DNA of 64,000 bases from Gilliamella sp. ESL0443 (GTDB taxonomy: Bacteria > Pseudomonadota > Gammaproteobacteria > Enterobacterales > Orbaceae). Positions within the stretch are counted from its first letter, which is position 1, and every line of letters begins with the position of its first letter. Position numbers and translations under genes: made by a program. This document shows, piece by piece, positions 35,958-46,532 of this stretch. The notes under the pieces are model-generated. The model saw only the letters and a list, made by a program, of their open reading frames with translations, was not told the origin of the DNA and ran no database searches. Location of the stretch: NCBI RefSeq assembly GCF_019469165.1, contig NZ_CP048263.1, positions 1,922,001-1,986,000 on the forward strand, in the 5' to 3' direction.

Positions 35958-36617
35958 ATGTTTGATGTCAACGATCTAATTCGCTTTAATCATGAATGGT
36001 CAGAAAAGATAGCACAGGAAGATCCTGAATTCTTTAAACAGCTCGCGGTTGCGCAAAATCCTAAATTTTTGTGGATCGGTTGTTCCGATAGTCGCGTTCC
36101 AGCAGAAAAGCTTATCAAACTAAAACCGGGTGAAATGTTTGTTCATCGGAACGTTGGCAACCAAGTGATTCATACGGATCTAAATTGCCTTTCAGTTGTC
36201 CAATACGCAGTTGATGTACTTAAAATCGAAGATATTATTGTTTGTGGTCATTTAGATTGTGGTGGTATCCGTGCCGCAGTTGAAAATCCCGATTTGGGCC
36301 TTGTTAATAATTGGCTACTTCATATCCGTGATTTATGGTTTCGCAAAAGTTCTTTACTTGGTAAGTTTCCTGCTGATATTAGAATGGATATTTTATGTGA
36401 ACTCAATGTAATTGAACAAATCTATAATTTAGGGCATTCGACCATTATTCAAGCAGCATGGCAACGTGGTCAAAAGGTTAATTTACATGGTTGGGTTTAT
36501 GGGATCGATAATGGAAAAATTACAGATTTGCATATTACATCATCAAGTAGTGAAAATCTCGAAATCAACTATCGTGAAGCGATTTCTTATCTGTTAAATC
36601 TGCATAAATTACAATAA
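35958..36617 (+). CDS. can: beta-class carbonic anhydrase
   Basis: Interconverts CO2 and bicarbonate, supplying bicarbonate for carboxylations. It has 219 residues, matching E. coli Can. Zinc ligands are Cys42, Asp44 (GCSDSR), His98 and Cys101 (CGHLDCGG); HRNVGNQV is also present. AAGGAAAAG lies before the ATG. The stop is 2 bp from the convergent nrdG stop. Confidence 0.97.
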   Translation: MFDVNDLIRFNHEWSEKIAQEDPEFFKQLAVAQNPKFLWIGCSDSRVPAEKLIKLKPGEMFVHRNVGNQVIHTDLNCLSVVQYAVDVLKIEDIIVCGHLDCGGIRAAVENPDLGLVNNWLLHIRDLWFRKSSLLGKFPADIRMDILCELNVIEQIYNLGHSTIIQAAWQRGQKVNLHGWVYGIDNGKITDLHITSSSSENLEINYREAISYLLNLHKLQ

Positions 36618-36619
36618 AT

Positions 36620-37084
36620 TTATTTGAATCGATGGATAATTTGATTACTGCTACCTCGCCATAATAGTTTAGGATCAGCAAGATCTTGTACAAATTTTCC
36701 ATCAATCAAGACATCAATATAAGCCACTACAGATTGCTGTTCATCGGTTAATTCATTAAGTTTATAACCTGTCCATAACCAAATATCTTTATTATCACAT
36801 TCGGCTTTTACTCGTTTAACTAATTTCAAAATGGTTGGCACATTTTTAGGGTGTAAAGGATCACCACCAGAAAGTGATAATCCTTGACGTTTTATTTCGG
36901 TATCTTGTAAATCTTTAATGATTTGATCTTCAAGTGATTGTGTAAATGGCTTACCAGAGTTTACTCCCCATGTGCTTTTGTTATAGCAGCCAGGACATTG
37001 ATGTACACAACCTGCTACAAAAAGTGTACAACGAGTCCCTTCGCCATTAACAACATCAACAGGATAATAACGATGATAATTCAT
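36620..37084 (-). CDS. nrdG: anaerobic ribonucleotide reductase activating protein
   Basis: Radical-SAM activase that places the glycyl radical on NrdD. It has 154 residues, as in E. coli. The cluster motif CX3CX2C is Cys26, Cys30 and Cys33 (GCVHQCPGCYN); LSGGDPLHPKN is the SAM-binding GGDP region. It follows nrdD after 18 bp. Confidence 0.96.
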   Translation of the reverse strand: MNYHRYYPVDVVNGEGTRCTLFVAGCVHQCPGCYNKSTWGVNSGKPFTQSLEDQIIKDLQDTEIKRQGLSLSGGDPLHPKNVPTILKLVKRVKAECDNKDIWLWTGYKLNELTDEQQSVVAYIDVLIDGKFVQDLADPKLLWRGSSNQIIHRFK

Positions 37085-37102
37085 AATAACAAAATTAATT
37101 TT

Positions 37103-39238
37103 TTAGCCTATTTGGCCATTATCCAAATGTTTAACTCGACGTTTTACTTCTTCTTGCTTACCGGCATTAAATGGACGAGCATCAGGACTTCCTAAATAAC
37201 CACAAACACGGCGAGTAACAGAAACTTTTGACGAATCATGGTTACCACAACTAGGGCAAACAAATCCTTTGCTAGTACATGAAAACTCACCGGTATAACC
37301 GCATTCATAACATTCGTCAATCGGGGTATTAGTGCCATAATAAGGTACACGAGTGTAACTGTAATCCCAGACATCCTCTAATGCTTTAACATTATTAATC
37401 ATGTTAGGATACTCGCCATAACAAATAAATCCGCCACTTGCTACTGCTGGGTAAGGTTTTTCAAACTCGATTTTTTCATATGGGTTAACCTTTTTCTCAA
37501 CATCGAGGTGGAAACTATTCGTATAATAACCTTTATCTGTTACTCCAGGAATAATACCAAATTCAGCTGTATCTAAACGGCAGAATCGGTCACATAAATT
37601 TTCACTTGGTGTACTATATAAGCTAAATCCATAGCCTGTTTCTTTCTTCCATTGGTCAACAGCTTTAGCTAAGTGTTCAACTATTGCTATACCTTTTTTG
37701 CGTAAAGTTTCACTGTCAAATGGATGGTTTTGGTTTCCGTATAGTGCATTTAGTGTTTCATGTAGACCTATATAACCTAATGAAATTGACGCACGACCAT
37801 TTTTAAAGATTTCAGAAACACTATCATCTTCTTTCAATCGAACGCCACACGCCCCTTCCATATATAAAATCGGAGCAACACGTGCTTTTACTCCATCAAG
37901 GCGAGCAATACGCGTCATCAATGCTTTTTTACAAAGGTTTAAACGTTTATCTAAAATTTCCCAAAAACGTGCTTCATCACCTTTTGCTTCAATTGCAATA
38001 CGAGGTAAATTAAGGCTAATTACACCTAAATTGTTACGTCCGTCATGAATTTGTTGTCCGTCTTCTTCATAAACACCTAAAAAGCTTCGGCATCCCATTG
38101 GTGTTTTGAATGATCCAGTTACTTCAACAACTTTATCGTAATTTAAAATATCTGGATACATACGTTTACTAGCACACTCTAACGCCAATTGTTTAATATC
38201 ATAATTAGCATCACCTTGTTTATGGTTAATACCATCTTTAATAGCAAAAACAAGTTTTGGGAATACTGCAGTTTTATGATTTTTTCCTAACCCTTTTATG
38301 CGCACTTTTAAAATTGATTCTTGGATAAGTCGTGATTCCCAACTGGTTCCTAAACCAAAACCAAAAGTAACAAAAGGCGTTTGTCCATTTGCAGTATGAA
38401 GTGTATTAACTTCATACTCTAAAGATTGAAATGCATCATAACATTCTTTTTGCGTACGGCTTTCTGCATACGCTTCAGGATTTGGAATATCCCACTCTTC
38501 TGCAACTTTTTTATGCTTTTGATAACTGATAGTCACAAATTTTGCTAGAATTTCATCAATTCGATTAATGGTTGTACCACCATAAATATGACTAGCGACT
38601 TGTGCGATGATTTGAGCTGTTACCGCAGTTGCAGTTGCAATAGATTTTGGTGGCTCAATTTCAGCATTACCCATCTTAAAACCATTTGTTAACATCCCGT
38701 CTAAATCAATTAACATACAGTTGAACATTGGGAAAAATGGCGCGTAATCGAGATCATGATAATGAATTTCACCACAATCATGTGCACGAGAAACATCTTT
38801 AGGTAACAAATATTGTTTAGCATAATGTCTTGCAACAATACCCGCTAATAGATCTCGTTGAGTTGGAATAACTTTACTATCTTTATTCGCATTTTCGTTC
38901 AAAATAGCAACGTTACTTTGTTCTATTAAGCCACGAATATCTTGATTCAAACGGCTACGTTCTTCACGCGCGCGATCACGATCATGTCGGTATTCAATAT
39001 AAGTTCTTGCCAATTTTTTATAAGGCCCTGACATAAGTTGATTTTCAACAACATTTTGAATTTCATTGATATCAACACTTTCACGATCCATCATTTGGTT
39101 GGTCACAACGCGAGCAACGGAGGCACAATAGTCTGGGTCATTAACATTGGCCGCAACAGCTGCTCTTATAATAGCGTCTTTAATACGAACCTCATTAAAT
39201 GCAGTTTGACAGCCATCACGTTTGATTACTACGGGCAT
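37103..39238 (-). CDS. nrdD: anaerobic ribonucleoside-triphosphate reductase
   Basis: Oxygen-sensitive class III reductase that makes dNTPs for anaerobic growth. It has 711 residues. An N-terminal ATP-cone (residues 3-95, VIKRDGCQTAFNEVRI) is followed by the catalytic barrel. The C-terminal zinc site is CYECGYTG and CPSCG, and the glycyl-radical Gly680 is in RVCGYLG, close to E. coli Gly681. GAGGAG precedes the ATG. Two NrdR boxes lie about 150-195 bp upstream. This points to a facultative or mainly anaerobic life. Confidence 0.97.
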   Translation of the reverse strand: MPVVIKRDGCQTAFNEVRIKDAIIRAAVAANVNDPDYCASVARVVTNQMMDRESVDINEIQNVVENQLMSGPYKKLARTYIEYRHDRDRAREERSRLNQDIRGLIEQSNVAILNENANKDSKVIPTQRDLLAGIVARHYAKQYLLPKDVSRAHDCGEIHYHDLDYAPFFPMFNCMLIDLDGMLTNGFKMGNAEIEPPKSIATATAVTAQIIAQVASHIYGGTTINRIDEILAKFVTISYQKHKKVAEEWDIPNPEAYAESRTQKECYDAFQSLEYEVNTLHTANGQTPFVTFGFGLGTSWESRLIQESILKVRIKGLGKNHKTAVFPKLVFAIKDGINHKQGDANYDIKQLALECASKRMYPDILNYDKVVEVTGSFKTPMGCRSFLGVYEEDGQQIHDGRNNLGVISLNLPRIAIEAKGDEARFWEILDKRLNLCKKALMTRIARLDGVKARVAPILYMEGACGVRLKEDDSVSEIFKNGRASISLGYIGLHETLNALYGNQNHPFDSETLRKKGIAIVEHLAKAVDQWKKETGYGFSLYSTPSENLCDRFCRLDTAEFGIIPGVTDKGYYTNSFHLDVEKKVNPYEKIEFEKPYPAVASGGFICYGEYPNMINNVKALEDVWDYSYTRVPYYGTNTPIDECYECGYTGEFSCTSKGFVCPSCGNHDSSKVSVTRRVCGYLGSPDARPFNAGKQEEVKRRVKHLDNGQIG

Positions 39239-39386
39239 ATATACTCCTCAATATTCATTAATAGTTAGCGCTTGGCATGAGTTTTATATCAACCTTAATA
39301 GTTGTTGTGGCTATTCAAAACTATTGATTTTTTATTAAAATATGGGTCTTTTGATATAAACTCGGATTTTCACATCGCTTTAGAAA

Positions 39387-39402
39387 ACACTATATGTAGT
39401 AA
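39387..39402. promoter_or_regulatory. NrdR box 1 upstream of nrdDG
   Basis: ACACTATATGTAGTAA matches 13 of 16 positions of the NrdR box consensus ACACWATATATWGTGT. It is separated from box 2 by exactly 15 bp. Confidence 0.75.
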
Positions 39403-39417
39403 ATATTAGTAAATTAT

Positions 39418-39433
39418 ACACCATATATTGTGT
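39418..39433. promoter_or_regulatory. NrdR box 2 upstream of nrdDG
   Basis: ACACCATATATTGTGT matches 15 of 16 consensus positions. The centre-to-centre distance to box 1 is 31 bp, three DNA turns, the normal tandem NrdR arrangement. Confidence 0.85.
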
Positions 39434-39553
39434 TTTTCTAGTTTATTTAAAAAATAAATTTGCTTGACAAGGCCAACGCTAATAATTGCAAGTCTTTCGA
39501 TGATTAATTTGAGAAAAACTTGGGTAGATTGGATATAAAAGATGGATAAATTT

Positions 39554-39585
39554 TGTATGAGTGCAACTGATTTTGCACTCATACA
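39554..39585 (-). terminator. hairpin downstream of gnd
   Basis: A perfect 13-bp stem (TGTATGAGTGCAA / TTGCACTCATACA) with a 6-base loop, 30 bp after the gnd stop. The following AAAATTTA tract is only moderately T-rich. Confidence 0.65.
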
Positions 39586-39614
39586 TCGAATACAACAACA
39601 AATCTTAATCAGAA

Positions 39615-41030
39615 TTAAGATTCAATATTTAACCAATCAGTATGGAACACACCTTCTTTATCGATACGTTTATAGGTATGAGCACCAAAATAGTCTCTCT
39701 GAGCCTGAATTAAATTAGCAGGTAGCACAGCTGAACGATAGCTATCATAATATGCTATTGCTGCCGACAAAGTAGGAACAGGAATACCTTGCGAAACCGC
39801 TAGACAAATAACATCACGTAATGATTGTTGATAAGCCTCAACCGTTTTACGAAAATATGGTGCTAACAGTAAGTTATCAATATTGTTATTTTCAGTATAA
39901 GCATCGGTAATTTTTTGTAAAAATTGCGCTCTAATAATACATCCTGCTCTAAAAATCTTTGCAATTTCACCATAATTTAATTGCCAATTATAGTGTTCTG
40001 ATGCAGCTTTTAACTGTGCAAATCCTTGCGCATAAGAGATAATTTTACCCATATAAAGTGCTTTACGTACTTTTTCAATTAAAGTTTGTTTATCTCCTGT
40101 AAAAGCTAATTTTTCCGGCCCTTCAAGCACTTTTGATGCCGCTACTCGCTGATCTTTAATCGCTGAAATATAGCGAGCGAATACAGATTCAGTTATCAAA
40201 GATAAAGGCTCACCTAAATCTAATGCACTTTGGCTTGTCCATTTTCCGGTACCCTTATTACCAGCAGCATCAAGGATCATATCGACCAAATAATCGCCAT
40301 TTTCATCTTTATATTTAAAAATGTCCGCTGTTATCTCAGTTAAATAGCTGTCTAATTCGCCTTTATTCCAATCAGCAAACACATCGGCAAGCTCATCATT
40401 TGTTAAACCAACAACATGTTTTAGTACACTATAGCTCTCTGCAATTAATTGCATGTCACCATATTCAATTCCATTGTGCGCCATTTTAACGTAATGTCCT
40501 GCTCCATCAGGGCCGATATAAGCCACACATGGTTCACCATTCGCTTTAGCCGCTATTTTTTCTAAAATCGGAGCAACTAACTCATATGCCTCTTTTTGAC
40601 CACCAGGCATAATTGAAGGTCCTTTTAATGCACCTTCTTCACCTCCAGAAACACCAGCTCCTATAAAATTAAAGCCTTCATCGGATAACATTTTATTACG
40701 ACGAATAGTATCTTCAAAGAAAGCATTACCACCATCAATAATGATATCCCCTTTATCTAATAAAGGTCTCAGCTCATCAATTACGGCATCTGTTCCTTTA
40801 CCTGCTTGCACCATAATTAATATACGCCGTGGTTTTTCTAATGAGTTAACAAAATCTTCAATACTATAATAAGGAACCAATCGTTTATCAGAATGTTCAG
40901 CCATTACTTGTTCTGTCTTATCTTTAGAACGATTATAAATTGATACTGAAAATCCTCGACTTTCGATATTAAGTGCAAGGTTTCGCCCCATAACGGCCAT
41001 TCCAATAACACCGATTTGCTGTTTAGACAT
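39615..41030 (-). CDS. gnd: 6-phosphogluconate dehydrogenase, decarboxylating
   Basis: Oxidises 6-phosphogluconate to ribulose 5-phosphate with NADP in the pentose phosphate pathway. It has 471 residues. The nucleotide site is [15 protein letters not shown] (7-21) with NRS following; the substrate and catalytic motif is [22 protein letters not shown], and GNKGTGKWT and [11 protein letters not shown] are also present. AAGGAG precedes the ATG. Confidence 0.97.
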   Translation of the reverse strand: MSKQQIGVIGMAVMGRNLALNIESRGFSVSIYNRSKDKTEQVMAEHSDKRLVPYYSIEDFVNSLEKPRRILIMVQAGKGTDAVIDELRPLLDKGDIIIDGGNAFFEDTIRRNKMLSDEGFNFIGAGVSGGEEGALKGPSIMPGGQKEAYELVAPILEKIAAKANGEPCVAYIGPDGAGHYVKMAHNGIEYGDMQLIAESYSVLKHVVGLTNDELADVFADWNKGELDSYLTEITADIFKYKDENGDYLVDMILDAAGNKGTGKWTSQSALDLGEPLSLITESVFARYISAIKDQRVAASKVLEGPEKLAFTGDKQTLIEKVRKALYMGKIISYAQGFAQLKAASEHYNWQLNYGEIAKIFRAGCIIRAQFLQKITDAYTENNNIDNLLLAPYFRKTVEAYQQSLRDVICLAVSQGIPVPTLSAAIAYYDSYRSAVLPANLIQAQRDYFGAHTYKRIDKEGVFHTDWLNIES

Positions 41031-41122
41031 AATTTGGCTCCTTTATTTAATCTCTATAACCTTAACAAGGTTTGGTACTGTTACCTTAACGCTTATTAAC
41101 AATATAAGTTATATATTGCCAT

Positions 41123-41159
41123 AAAAAAAACCGTATCAATACATAATACGGCTTTTTTT
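41123..41159 (-). terminator. rho-gene intrinsic terminator
   Basis: CCGTAT and ATACGG arms flanked by an A8 tract on one side and a T7 tract on the other, 37-73 bp after the rho stop. It works on either strand by sequence. Confidence 0.8.
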
Positions 41160-41195
41160 CATTATTTTAATTAAAATGCTTTGGAATTAAGCGAA

Positions 41196-42458
41196 TTATG
41201 AACGCTTCATCATTTCAAAAAACTCATCATTAGTTTTTGTCATGGCAAGTTTATCAATTAAGAATTCCATTGCATCAATTTCACCCATTGGGTTGAGGAT
41301 TTTACGCAAAATCCACATTTTTTGTAGTTCATCAGGTGAAGTCATTAGATCTTCTTTACGCGTACCTGAACGATTAAAGTCAATAGCAGGGAATACACGT
41401 CGCTCAGCAATTTTACGTGATAAGTGTACTTCCATATTACCCGTACCTTTGAACTCTTCGTAAATGACTTCATCCATTTTAGAACCAGTATCAATTAAAG
41501 CAGTAGCAATAATTGTTAAACTACCGCCCTCTTCTACATTACGTGCCGCACCAAAAAAACGTTTAGGACGATGTAACGCGTTAGCATCAACACCACCAGT
41601 CAATACTTTACCTGATGATGGAATAACGGTATTGTACGCACGAGCTAAACGAGTGATTGAGTCTAATAAAATAATGACATCTTTTTTATGTTCAACTAAA
41701 CGTTTTGCACGCTCAATTACCATTTCAGCGACTTGAACATGTCTTGCTGCTGGTTCGTCAAACGTAGAAGCTACAACTTCACCTTTAACTAAACGTTGCA
41801 TTTCAGTAACTTCTTCTGGTCGTTCATCAATCATCAATACGACTAATTCACATTCTGGATGGTTTACCGCTAAGCTTTGTGCAATGTTTTGTAATAACAT
41901 TGTTTTACCCGCTTTTGGCGGAGCAACAATTAAACCACGTTGACCTTTACCAATTGGTGAAGCTAAATCAAGTACTCTTGCGGTAATATCTTCTGTAGAA
42001 CCATTACCTCGCTCCATACGTAAGCGAGAATTAGGATGTAAAGGAGTTAAATTTTCAAAAAGGATTTTATTGCGAGCGTCTTCAGGTTTATCGTGATTAA
42101 CTTCATTTACTTTCAATAAAGCAAAATATCTCTCACCTTCTTTCGGCGGTCTAATTTTGCCGGCAATGGTATCACCAGTTCTTAGATTGAATCGTCTAAT
42201 TTGACTAGGAGAGACATATATATCGTCAGGTCCAGCCAAATAAGAACTATCTGCAGAACGCAAAAATCCAAAGCCGTCTTGCAAAATTTCAAGTACACCA
42301 TCGCCAAAAATATCTTCACCACTTTTAGCGTGTTGTTTTAATATTGCAAAAATAATATCTTGTTTTCTAAGACGGGCAAGATTCTCAAGCCCCATTTTTT
42401 TCTCACCAAGCGCTACAAGCTCGGAAACGGAAGTGTTTTTTAATTCAGTTAAATTCAT
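41196..42458 (-). CDS. rho: transcription termination factor Rho
   Basis: Hexameric RNA-dependent ATPase that ends transcription and clears R-loops. It has 420 residues (E. coli 419). The N-terminal RNA-binding cold-shock fold contains [20 protein letters not shown]; the RecA-type domain has Walker A APPKAGKT, Walker [17 protein letters not shown] and [20 protein letters not shown] with the R- and Q-loops. Same order and strand as E. coli trxA-rho, with a long leader. Confidence 0.98.
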   Translation of the reverse strand: MNLTELKNTSVSELVALGEKKMGLENLARLRKQDIIFAILKQHAKSGEDIFGDGVLEILQDGFGFLRSADSSYLAGPDDIYVSPSQIRRFNLRTGDTIAGKIRPPKEGERYFALLKVNEVNHDKPEDARNKILFENLTPLHPNSRLRMERGNGSTEDITARVLDLASPIGKGQRGLIVAPPKAGKTMLLQNIAQSLAVNHPECELVVLMIDERPEEVTEMQRLVKGEVVASTFDEPAARHVQVAEMVIERAKRLVEHKKDVIILLDSITRLARAYNTVIPSSGKVLTGGVDANALHRPKRFFGAARNVEEGGSLTIIATALIDTGSKMDEVIYEEFKGTGNMEVHLSRKIAERRVFPAIDFNRSGTRKEDLMTSPDELQKMWILRKILNPMGEIDAMEFLIDKLAMTKTNDEFFEMMKRS

Positions 42459-42782
42459 AGTTTATAAATTCTTGAGGATAAAATTGATATGTTTACAATT
42501 ACTGCTATTTTTGTATATTTCTTTCATTTACTTATAAAAAATTTTCTTTCTAGCAATATATAAAATTAATTTATTAATCAGCTTTTTCGATGATAATTAT
42601 GTATTTGGGCATTGAATTTTAACCACTTTATCAAGAAAAACAATGGATTGCTGAAAGGGGTTTATGTAAGAAATTAGCAATTTACACTAAAATTATAGGT
42701 ATGTCTATACTTAATTACGATTTTTGGGAATAAAAAATAATAAGCGTTATAAAACGCTTATTATTTATATTTTTTCAATTAA
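42459..42782. other. rho leader / trxA-rho intergenic region
   Basis: About 320 bp. It holds the trxA terminator and a TATAAT-like -10 at 42692-42697 (minus strand), leaving an untranslated rho leader of some 230 nt, consistent with Rho autoregulation by attenuation known in E. coli. No rhoL-like leader peptide is recognisable. Confidence 0.6.
42731..42766 (-). terminator. trxA intrinsic terminator
   Basis: On the minus strand a 14-bp stem (AAATAATAAGCGTT / AACGCTTATTATTT) with a 4-base loop, followed by T-rich sequence, directly downstream of trxA. Confidence 0.78.
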
Positions 42783-43109
42783 TTAAAGCTGTGGATCAAT
42801 AAATGCTTTAAGTTGTGCTTTTGATAACGCACCTACTTGAGTGGCAACAACTTGACCATTTTTAAAAATCAATAGAGTTGGAATACCTCTAATCCCAAAT
42901 TTTGGGGCAATATTCGGGTTTTGTTCAACATTTAATTTAGCGATAATAATTTTATCAGCATATTCTGGAGCTATTTCTTCCAAAATAGGAGCAACCATTT
43001 TACAAGGTCCACACCACTCAGCCCAAAAGTCAACCAATACTGGTTTAGTTGATTCGCTTATTACTTTATCAAATGTAGCTTCAGAAAGTGCAACAATGTT
43101 ATCACTCAT
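42783..43109 (-). CDS. trxA: thioredoxin 1
   Basis: Disulfide reductase of the cytosol, electron donor to ribonucleotide reductase and others. It has 108 residues; the active site is Cys33-Gly-Pro-Cys36 in WAEWCGPCK, and the cis-Pro loop is in [16 protein letters not shown] precedes the ATG. It is divergent from rhlB and upstream of rho, matching E. coli rhlB-trxA-rho. Confidence 0.98.
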   Translation of the reverse strand: MSDNIVALSEATFDKVISESTKPVLVDFWAEWCGPCKMVAPILEEIAPEYADKIIIAKLNVEQNPNIAPKFGIRGIPTLLIFKNGQVVATQVGALSKAQLKAFIDPQL

Positions 43110-43262
43110 TTAATTATCTCCTAGAAAATTTGTCTAAAAATATATTAGGATATTTTCATTCCTACCGCTAGTAATTATTTTAATAGAACATAATTATTAG
43201 TGAAGTTGTTGTATTTAGTATGCTACAATTACCGAATTCTGATAATTATATTCTAAACAATA

Positions 43263-44489
43263 ATGATTCAATCATATCTTACAAAAACAACTTTCAATCA
43301 ATTTCCCTTACACCCATTAGTCATAAAAGCGTTGGAGAAAAAAGGTTTCGTTTACTGTACCCCAATTCAAGAACAAACATTGCCATTTACAACAAAAGGA
43401 ATTGACATCGCAGGGCAAGGACAAACTGGAACGGGTAAAACGATTGCGTTTTTGGCATCAACATTTAATCATTTATTGAATAATGATCCATTGCCCGATC
43501 ATAAATCTAATCAACCAAGAGCTGTCATTATTGCTCCAACACGTGAGTTGGTTGTACAAATATACAATGATGCTCAATCTCTTTCAGAAGAAACAGGTAT
43601 TAAATTAGGACTAGCTTATGGCGGTGATGGTTATGATAAGCAACTAAAGATGCTTTCTGCTGGTGTTGATGTATTAATTGCAACCACAGGGAGACTCATC
43701 GATTATGCAAAACAAGATTATATTAATTTAGGTGCAATCCAAGTTGCAGTTCTAGATGAAGCGGATCGTATGTTTGATTTAGGTTTCATCCGTGATATCC
43801 GATGGATATTTAGACATATGACATCGCCACAAAATCGTCTAACCATGTTATTTTCAGCGACGTTAACTCACAATGTTCGTGAATTAGCTTTTGAATACAT
43901 GAACGAACCACAATATGTTGAAGTTGAGCCTGAACAAAAAATTGGTCACAGAATAAAAGAAGAACTGTTTTTTCCATCAAACGAAGATAAGTTAGCTCTA
44001 TTACAAACCCTTATTGAAGAAGAGTGGCCTGACCGTAGCATTGTATTTGCTAATACTAAAGTTGCCTGCGAAAAAATCTGGCGTCATTTAGTTGCAGATG
44101 GTCATCGAGTAGGACTACTTACTGGTGATATCGCACAAAAAAAACGTTTATCCATTCTTGATAAATTTACCCAAGGTGATCTTGATATTTTAGTAGCAAC
44201 AGATGTTGCTGCCCGTGGTTTACATATCCCAAATGTAACCCATGTTTTTAACTATGATCTTCCTGATGATTGTGATGATTATAGACATCGAATAGGTCGT
44301 ACAGGACGCGCCGGTGCCGAAGGTTATTCAATTTCATTAGCTTGTGAACGTTATTCACAAAACTTACCTGCTATTGAAAAAGCCATTGATCACACTATTC
44401 CTGTTAGTCAATATGATCCTCAGGCGTTATTAACTAATTTACCAACACCTAAACCATTCAAAAGACCAACTCGTAGAAAACCATCATAA
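43263..44489 (+). CDS. rhlB: ATP-dependent RNA helicase RhlB
   Basis: DEAD-box helicase of the RNA degradosome. It has 408 residues. Motifs are GQTGTGKT (I), APTRELVVQ (Ia), [10 protein letters not shown] (II), LFSATL (III), VFANTK (IV), [13 protein letters not shown] (V) and [10 protein letters not shown] (VI). The C-terminus is short and basic (RPTRRKPS). No Shine-Dalgarno is visible before the ATG. The rhlB-trxA-rho layout supports RhlB over RhlE or SrmB. Confidence 0.93.
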   Translation: MIQSYLTKTTFNQFPLHPLVIKALEKKGFVYCTPIQEQTLPFTTKGIDIAGQGQTGTGKTIAFLASTFNHLLNNDPLPDHKSNQPRAVIIAPTRELVVQIYNDAQSLSEETGIKLGLAYGGDGYDKQLKMLSAGVDVLIATTGRLIDYAKQDYINLGAIQVAVLDEADRMFDLGFIRDIRWIFRHMTSPQNRLTMLFSATLTHNVRELAFEYMNEPQYVEVEPEQKIGHRIKEELFFPSNEDKLALLQTLIEEEWPDRSIVFANTKVACEKIWRHLVADGHRVGLLTGDIAQKKRLSILDKFTQGDLDILVATDVAARGLHIPNVTHVFNYDLPDDCDDYRHRIGRTGRAGAEGYSISLACERYSQNLPAIEKAIDHTIPVSQYDPQALLTNLPTPKPFKRPTRRKPS

Positions 44490-44528
44490 TAGAGATTGTT
44501 GGTTAATCCCTAATTAGTATCGAATTTA

Positions 44529-44563
44529 ATACCATCATTAAAAACTAAGTTTAATGATGGTAT
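44529..44563. terminator. bidirectional terminator, rhlB / tfoX
   Basis: A 14-bp perfect stem (ATACCATCATTAAA / TTTAATGATGGTAT) with a 7-base loop between convergent rhlB and tfoX, with T-rich sequence after it. Confidence 0.75.
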
Positions 44564-44584
44564 TTTCCTATAAAAAGTAATTGA

Positions 44585-45202
44585 TTAAATCAAATCTTGT
44601 TTTGTATTCAAGAAATTTTGATAAGCTAATTCAATTTCTTCTTTAGTTTCGGATGATAATGTTCCTACATGTCGATCATGTAGGGCTCCATATAAACCAA
44701 ACAGAACATTAATTGACAGTTTTGGATTTTTACTTTTTATTCGATAAAAAGTTTCCAAATAACCGACTTCTTTAAATGTTTCTATATCGGTAATATCAGA
44801 GCTTACCATCAATTTTTCCAAAGAAACCGTCATGTTGGGTAAAGATTTTAAACGACTCTGGTATTTAGCTACTTTTTCGTCTAGATCTTGTTTTGCATAT
44901 TCAATGACCATTTTCACTATATCATGCAATTTTTTTCGATCTTGGCGTAACGCATCACTTGCTTTATAGTAATCAAGCAATTTATGTGATCCATCAAATA
45001 CCAGATCAAGTGGTTGCATACCGAGTTCAACAAACATTGAACGATATTTATCATGAGCTCTCAAATAAACATCATTTTGATCGACCCAAGCAAACATAAC
45101 TGATTCACTATTAAGACTAAATCCTCCAAAAAATGACCTTAATGAAATGTCTTCAATGCAAGAAAACTCCTGTTTAATATTCACTGCTAATGTTTTAAGC
45201 AT
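44585..45202 (-). CDS. tfoX: competence regulator TfoX/Sxy
   Basis: In Haemophilus, Vibrio and E. coli this protein directs CRP to CRP-S sites and induces competence genes. It has 205 residues, close to E. coli Sxy (209). The N-terminal TfoX domain (about 8-100) contains ISLRSFFGGFSLNSESVMFAWV and DVYLRAHDKY; the C-terminal domain (about 110-195) contains LPNMTVSLEKLM, DIETFKEVGYLETFYRIK and NVLFGLYGALHD. AAGGG lies before the ATG. With comM and its CRP-S-type site in the same window, natural competence is plausible; no pilus genes are here to confirm it. Confidence 0.88.
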   Translation of the reverse strand: MLKTLAVNIKQEFSCIEDISLRSFFGGFSLNSESVMFAWVDQNDVYLRAHDKYRSMFVELGMQPLDLVFDGSHKLLDYYKASDALRQDRKKLHDIVKMVIEYAKQDLDEKVAKYQSRLKSLPNMTVSLEKLMVSSDITDIETFKEVGYLETFYRIKSKNPKLSINVLFGLYGALHDRHVGTLSSETKEEIELAYQNFLNTKQDLI

Positions 45203-45539
45203 ATAAATTCCCTTTTCACTTACCTTTTCAAATAACTTTAACTAATATGTTTATGCTAAACTATATTAATTTGATTAATATTAAAACAACTAATTAACAT
45301 TAATTAATAAATATGGGATCTGTCTTCCATAAATGAATATTTGTTTGATTTGTACTTGATTAATTAAATTTTTTTTGCTCTAAAAATATTTGAAGGCCTT
45401 TTTGGTGGTTAAATATTTGTCAAATCTTAATATTTCTTAAAAAAAGAAAAAACGGTTTAACATTGTTATTCTGTTGTAATAATTATACAATCAAAGACAA
45501 TTAACTAAATGGTATCTATTTTTGTCAATTTCAATCAAC
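45203..45539. other. divergent intergenic region, tfoX / unknown secreted protein
   Basis: About 337 bp, extremely AT-rich. I see no gene, RNA, or clear CRP site. Confidence 0.65.
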
Positions 45540-46521
<982 letters not shown>

Positions 46522-46532
46522 TTAATTCGAGA

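Larger units (their letters stand above)
39239..39614. other. intergenic region between gnd and nrdD
   Basis: About 375 bp. It contains the nrdD promoter region with two NrdR boxes and, near the gnd stop, a 13-bp perfect hairpin. No gene is seen. Confidence 0.8.

Noticed and set aside
39239-39386. FNR-like half sites (TTGAT / ATCAA) upstream of nrdD
   Set aside because: No pair with the required 4-bp spacing and both halves intact was found, so FNR control is not claimed.
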